From contig JAQVDG010000048.1 in NCBI GenBank assembly GCA_028698395.1, positions 1-9,705 on the forward strand: 9,705 bases of DNA. Direction: 5' to 3'. Below, piece by piece: positions 6,890-9,705 of this stretch. The position numbers and the translations under genes were made by a program. Origin of the DNA: Weeksellaceae bacterium (GTDB taxonomy: Bacteria; Bacteroidota; Bacteroidia; Flavobacteriales; Weeksellaceae). The notes under the pieces were generated by a model. It saw only the letters and a list, made by a program, of their open reading frames with translations, searched no databases and was not told the DNA's origin. Within the stretch, counting starts at the first letter, position 1. Each line of letters begins with the position of its first letter.

Positions 6890-7594
6890 TTACATTTTTA
6901 AATAAAACTCTTTTGTGAGTTGAATGTAATCATCTGTATAAACATTTCGAGCAGTTTCTACGATTAAATCATTCCTGAAAACAGTTGATTTTTCTCGAGA
7001 GAAAAGCAATAAACTTCGTTTATATTCAGCTGATTCATTTCCTTTTACTCTCGTAATTTTAGTGGGAAACAAATCTACGCTTTCTGCTATATGAGTAATT
7101 TTCTCTTCTGCTTCAAAAGGAAGTATAAAAGCACAATTTCCTTTAGCATGAAGTAATTTTTCCGAATAATTCAATAAATCCTCAAAATTCAAAGAAAGTT
7201 GTTGTCTTGCAATATTTCGTGAAGAATTTTCAGAATGAGTTAATTTAAAAAAAGGAGGATTACTCACAATTAAATCAAACTTTTCATCGGTTTTAAAGTT
7301 CTGGAGTGACGAATAAACTGCTTTGCAGCGATTAGAAAACGGACTTTCAGCAAAATTAAACTCAGTTTCCATCCAAGCATTTTTATCAATTTCAATTCCT
7401 GTTATTTCTGCATAAGGAAACCGTTGTGCCAACAATAAACCTATTAATCCGGTTCCACTTCCAATATCCAAAATTCGTTTTGGATTTTCAGCTGTTGTCC
7501 ATGCGCCCAATAAAACTCCGTCGGTTCCGACTTTCATGGCAGCTTGACTTTGCCGAATTGAAAAACGTTTAAATTTAAAAACGGATTGGGACAT
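6890..7594 (-). CDS. yfiC: tRNA1(Val) (adenine(37)-N6)-methyltransferase, YfiC-like
   Basis: A 234-residue class I SAM-dependent methyltransferase of the YfiC/TrmN6 group, which in E. coli methylates N6 of A37 next to the anticodon of tRNA1(Val). Visible motifs are an N-terminal F-x-I-R-Q-S-Q-A-A-M-K-V-G-T-D-G-V-L-L-G segment (11-30), SAM motif I ILDIGSGTG (41-49), the acidic GIEID (66-70) and the catalytic N6-adenine motif VSNPPF (110-115). The frame is open 26 codons further upstream to 7672, but that stretch lies inside the histidine kinase gene. The ATG at 7594 gives the family-typical start MSQSVFKFKRF. With this start the gene overlaps the last 20 bases of the kinase gene, suggesting translational coupling. 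The family is clear; the exact tRNA target in this organism is inferred from E. coli. Confidence 0.88.
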   Translation of the reverse strand: MSQSVFKFKRFSIRQSQAAMKVGTDGVLLGAWTTAENPKRILDIGSGTGLIGLLLAQRFPYAEITGIEIDKNAWMETEFNFAESPFSNRCKAVYSSLQNFKTDEKFDLIVSNPPFFKLTHSENSSRNIARQQLSLNFEDLLNYSEKLLHAKGNCAFILPFEAEEKITHIAESVDLFPTKITRVKGNESAEYKRSLLLFSREKSTVFRNDLIVETARNVYTDDYIQLTKEFYLKM

Positions 7595-9023
7595 AAGGAA
7601 TTCGAATTGTAAATTCTGTGCCTCGATTTTCTTCACTGATATAGCGGATTTCACCGTTATAATCTTCCACAATTTTCTTTACCATTGCCAAGCCCAATCC
7701 CATTCCACCTGTAGTCGTAGTGAACTTAGGTTCAAAAATTTTATCACCCAAATGAGGAGGAATTCCAATTCCATTGTCCGAAATACGAATAACAATAAAA
7801 TCCTTTAATTTTTGCAGTAAAACATGAATTTCCGGTTTTCGAGTGTTGGGAACAGCTTGAATTCCGTTTTTTACTAAGTTCGTAGTGATTCTGACCAAAT
7901 AAATACGGTCGAAATTAATCTTTAATTCATTGATTTGAGTTGAAAATTGAATAACATTTTCGGGAAAAACCTCCAATGCCGTACGAATTGTATCTACCAC
8001 ATCAATTTCTTCATCTTTCCGAGCCGGCATTCTGGCAAAATGAGAAAATGCTTCGGCAATGGCTGACATGGTGTCAATTTGTGTAATTAAAGTATCGGAC
8101 AAATCTTTTAGCTTCATTACAGAATTCTCATCATTCGGGTCAAATTTCCGAACGTAATTCTGAATCAACATCCGCATCGGAGTCAACGGGTTTTTAATTT
8201 CATGAGCTACTTGTTTTGCCATTTCCCGCCAAGCTTCTTCCCGTTCTGTTAGTGCTAATAAATTCGATTGATGATTGAGTTTTTCCAACATTTCATTGTA
8301 TGAATCCACCAAAGGTTTTAACTCATCATTCTGTTGATAATCAATAGGTCGGTTATGAATCACAACATCGGTTTGTTTAATATGTAAAGCAATTGATTCG
8401 ATTTTTTGTGTGATTTGTTTGGCAATAATCCAGGATAAAAAGCCGCCGGCAATTAAAATAAAGAACAAAACAACTGAAAATTGATTCAAAAGTGCATTCA
8501 TATTATTTTTCAACAAAGAATCGTTGTCTTTATACGGTAAATTGATAATGGCAACAGCTTCATGCTGAAAATTGGTAACATAGCGATAGGTCGTCAAAAC
8601 AATTTTTCCTTTTGTGTTTTGAATGGGGATTTCTAAATATTCTAAATTTCGCGACAAACTGTCCAAAACCTGTTTGGGAAGAACACGATGAGGTGTTTCG
8701 CCTGTTTCTGTAGTTAAAATCAAGTTTCCGCGAGTATCAAAAACATTGATGTCCGTTTTATGACTGTCTGCGATTCCGTAAATTGAATTTTGAAGAATGG
8801 TAAAAATATTCTCAGTTGTTGCCCATTCCGGATGCCTGTCCAACTCATAATCAATTGAAGTCAAAACTTCTTTTTCTTTATTTTTTAGTGAGTTCTCTGC
8901 ATAAATTATACTGTGACTGTGAAAGTTGTAAATTGTGATAGCCACAACGATTCCGGCTGTTAAAGAAATGACGAGTAACAGTGCCAAAAAGATGCGTTGG
9001 GATAATTTCAACCGGTTCAGCAT
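7575..9023 (-). CDS. membrane sensor histidine kinase with HAMP domain (NtrY-like H-box)
   Basis: A 482-residue two-component sensor kinase of the inner membrane. Order of parts: transmembrane segment 1 (about 11-32), a periplasmic sensor region of about 150 residues (33-181), transmembrane segment 2 (182-204), a HAMP linker (about 199-253), a dimerisation domain and a C-terminal ATPase. The phosphoacceptor is His274 in VAHEIKNPLTPMRM, a form of the H-box seen in NtrY-type kinases. ATP-binding boxes follow: N box NLVKNGIQA (382-390), G1 SDNGIGIP (415-422), F box FEPKFTT (430-436) and G2 GGMGLGLA (439-446). All key residues are present, so it should be active. No response regulator gene lies in the window, making it an orphan here; the signal is unknown. 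It starts three bases after ribE and its 3' end overlaps the methyltransferase gene. Confidence 0.93.
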   Translation of the reverse strand: MLNRLKLSQRIFLALLLVISLTAGIVVAITIYNFHSHSIIYAENSLKNKEKEVLTSIDYELDRHPEWATTENIFTILQNSIYGIADSHKTDINVFDTRGNLILTTETGETPHRVLPKQVLDSLSRNLEYLEIPIQNTKGKIVLTTYRYVTNFQHEAVAIINLPYKDNDSLLKNNMNALLNQFSVVLFFILIAGGFLSWIIAKQITQKIESIALHIKQTDVVIHNRPIDYQQNDELKPLVDSYNEMLEKLNHQSNLLALTEREEAWREMAKQVAHEIKNPLTPMRMLIQNYVRKFDPNDENSVMKLKDLSDTLITQIDTMSAIAEAFSHFARMPARKDEEIDVVDTIRTALEVFPENVIQFSTQINELKINFDRIYLVRITTNLVKNGIQAVPNTRKPEIHVLLQKLKDFIVIRISDNGIGIPPHLGDKIFEPKFTTTTGGMGLGLAMVKKIVEDYNGEIRYISEENRGTEFTIRIPYVPIRF

Positions 9024-9026
9024 ACT

Positions 9027-9614
9027 TTACTTTTTCATCAATCGTTGAACGTATTTTCCAATGATATCAAATTCCAAATTGACTTCATCTCCTATTTTTA
9101 GTTCATTTAAATTTGTATTTTCCCAAGTATAAGGAATGATGGCAACCGAAAATCCGCCAACTTTTGAGTTGACAACGGTTAAACTAATTCCGTTAACGCA
9201 AATTGAACCTTTTTCTACGGTAACATTTCCTGATTTCTCTTCATTGTATTCAAAACTCAACAAAAAACTTCCTTCTTCATTTTGAACAGAAGTTAAAACA
9301 GCTGTTTGATCCACATGCCCTTGAACTATATGTCCGTCTAATCTTTCATTCAGTCGCATACAACGTTCTAAATTCACTCTTTTTTCGGTTGTCAAATTTC
9401 CTAAATTGGTTTTTTTCAGAGTTTCATCAATTGCTGTTACTTTGTATTGATTTCCTTTAATTTCTACAACTGTCAAACAAACTCCGTTGTGAGCAAGGCT
9501 TTGGTCGATTTTTAATTCATGTGTAAAATCACATTCTATCCAAAAGTGAAGATTATTTTCTTCTTTTTCGATTTGAATAATTTTTCCCAGACTTTCAATA
9601 ATTCCTGTAAACAA
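9027..9614 (-). CDS. ribE: riboflavin synthase (alpha subunit), TTG start
   Basis: Riboflavin synthase catalyses the dismutation of two 6,7-dimethyl-8-ribityllumazine molecules into riboflavin and a pyrimidinedione, the final step of vitamin B2 synthesis. The 195-residue protein is the usual two-fold repeat of lumazine-binding domains: the first from MFTGIIE (1-7) with SLAHNGVCLTV (39-49), the second from GHIVQGHVD (94-102) with KGSICVNGISLTV (135-147). Ser39, Cys46 and His100 align with E. coli Ser41, Cys48 and His102. The start codon is TTG at 9614. The family almost always begins M-F-T-G-I, and the frame meets a stop (the TAA at 9626-9624) four codons upstream with no ATG or GTG between, so TTG is the only sensible start. 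It lies 9 bases after the T9SS-tail gene and 3 bases before the kinase gene, in one apparent transcript. Confidence 0.96.
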   Translation of the reverse strand: MFTGIIESLGKIIQIEKEENNLHFWIECDFTHELKIDQSLAHNGVCLTVVEIKGNQYKVTAIDETLKKTNLGNLTTEKRVNLERCMRLNERLDGHIVQGHVDQTAVLTSVQNEEGSFLLSFEYNEEKSGNVTVEKGSICVNGISLTVVNSKVGGFSVAIIPYTWENTNLNELKIGDEVNLEFDIIGKYVQRLMKK

Positions 9615-9623
9615 AACTTTAAT

Positions 9624-9705
9624 TTATTTATGTTGAACAATGATTTTTTGTGAAAATTGAGCTGATTTTAAAATATAAACTCCATTGGAAAGTGAAGAAA
9701 TATCC
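9624..9705 (-). CDS. C-terminal end of a T9SS (Por) secreted protein, type A sorting tail (partial)
   Basis: Only the last 26 codons and the TAA stop (9626-9624) are in the window; the gene enters from the right edge. The translation reads DISSLSNGVYILKSAQ and ends QKIIVQHK. The D-I-S-S-L-x-x-G-V-Y pattern, then a short strand and a basic K-I-I-V-Q ending, is the hallmark of type A C-terminal sorting domains (Por secretion tail, TIGR04183). These direct proteins across the outer membrane through the type IX system of gliding and related Bacteroidota, where the tail is removed. What the passenger domain does cannot be seen. It is followed after 9 bases by ribE on the same strand; a shared transcript is possible although the functions look unrelated. 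Confidence 0.85.
   Translation of the reverse strand, partial: DISSLSNGVYILKSAQFSQKIIVQHK

Noticed and set aside
6861..6900. A possible bidirectional terminator in the convergent gap after glmS
   Set aside because: GAATA/TATTC arms (6865-6869, 6881-6885) are only 5 bp with an 11-base loop and are AT-rich; too weak to call.
7595..7672. A 26-residue N-terminal extension of the methyltransferase
   Set aside because: It lies wholly within the kinase coding sequence, and the family starts at MSQSVFKFKRF; the extension is only an open frame.

Overview
The window is AT-rich chromosomal DNA that reads as core genome of a member of the Flavobacteriia (Bacteroidota). Four things point there. A Por (type IX) secretion C-terminal sorting tail is visible at the right edge. 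A DUF4270 lipoprotein is present, a family typical of this phylum. Start codons lack Shine-Dalgarno sequences. Three short promoter-like sites match the Bacteroidota consensus TAnnTTTG with a weak -33 element exactly 19 bases upstream. I cannot name the genus from sequence alone.

Layout. Positions 1-2441 (minus strand) hold panC - panD - a flippase-like membrane protein - radA (5' end only), closely spaced and read leftward. Positions 2442-2553 are a 112-base divergent promoter region. Positions 2554-6870 (plus strand) hold a three-gene unit with 6-base gaps: a shortened, motif-poor glycogen-synthase-like (GT5) protein, a DUF4270 lipoprotein and glmS. A 19-base convergent gap follows. Positions 6890-9705 (minus strand) hold, in transcription order, the C-terminal end of a T9SS-sorted protein, ribE (TTG start), a membrane sensor histidine kinase and a YfiC-like tRNA N6-adenine methyltransferase, with gaps of 9 and 3 bases and an overlap of 20 bases.

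How the genes fit together. PanC and PanD are the last step and the beta-alanine-supplying step of pantothenate (CoA) synthesis. The flippase-like protein and RadA probably share their transcript for reasons of position rather than pathway. On the plus strand, GlmS feeds amino sugar into peptidoglycan and outer-envelope glycans. The two genes before it are an envelope lipoprotein and a GT5-fold protein that has lost its sugar-nucleotide signature and its second Rossmann domain, so the unit may serve the cell envelope, but that is inference. On the right, riboflavin synthase, an orphan two-component kinase and an RNA methyltransferase form a tight unit without an obvious common pathway.

I found no RNA gene, CRISPR array, insertion sequence, prophage or attachment site. 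Nothing amounts to a clear new system. The best leads are the degenerate GT5 protein with its DUF4270/GlmS partners, the overlapping divergent promoters with a dyad in the panC leader, and the orphan kinase coupled to the methyltransferase.
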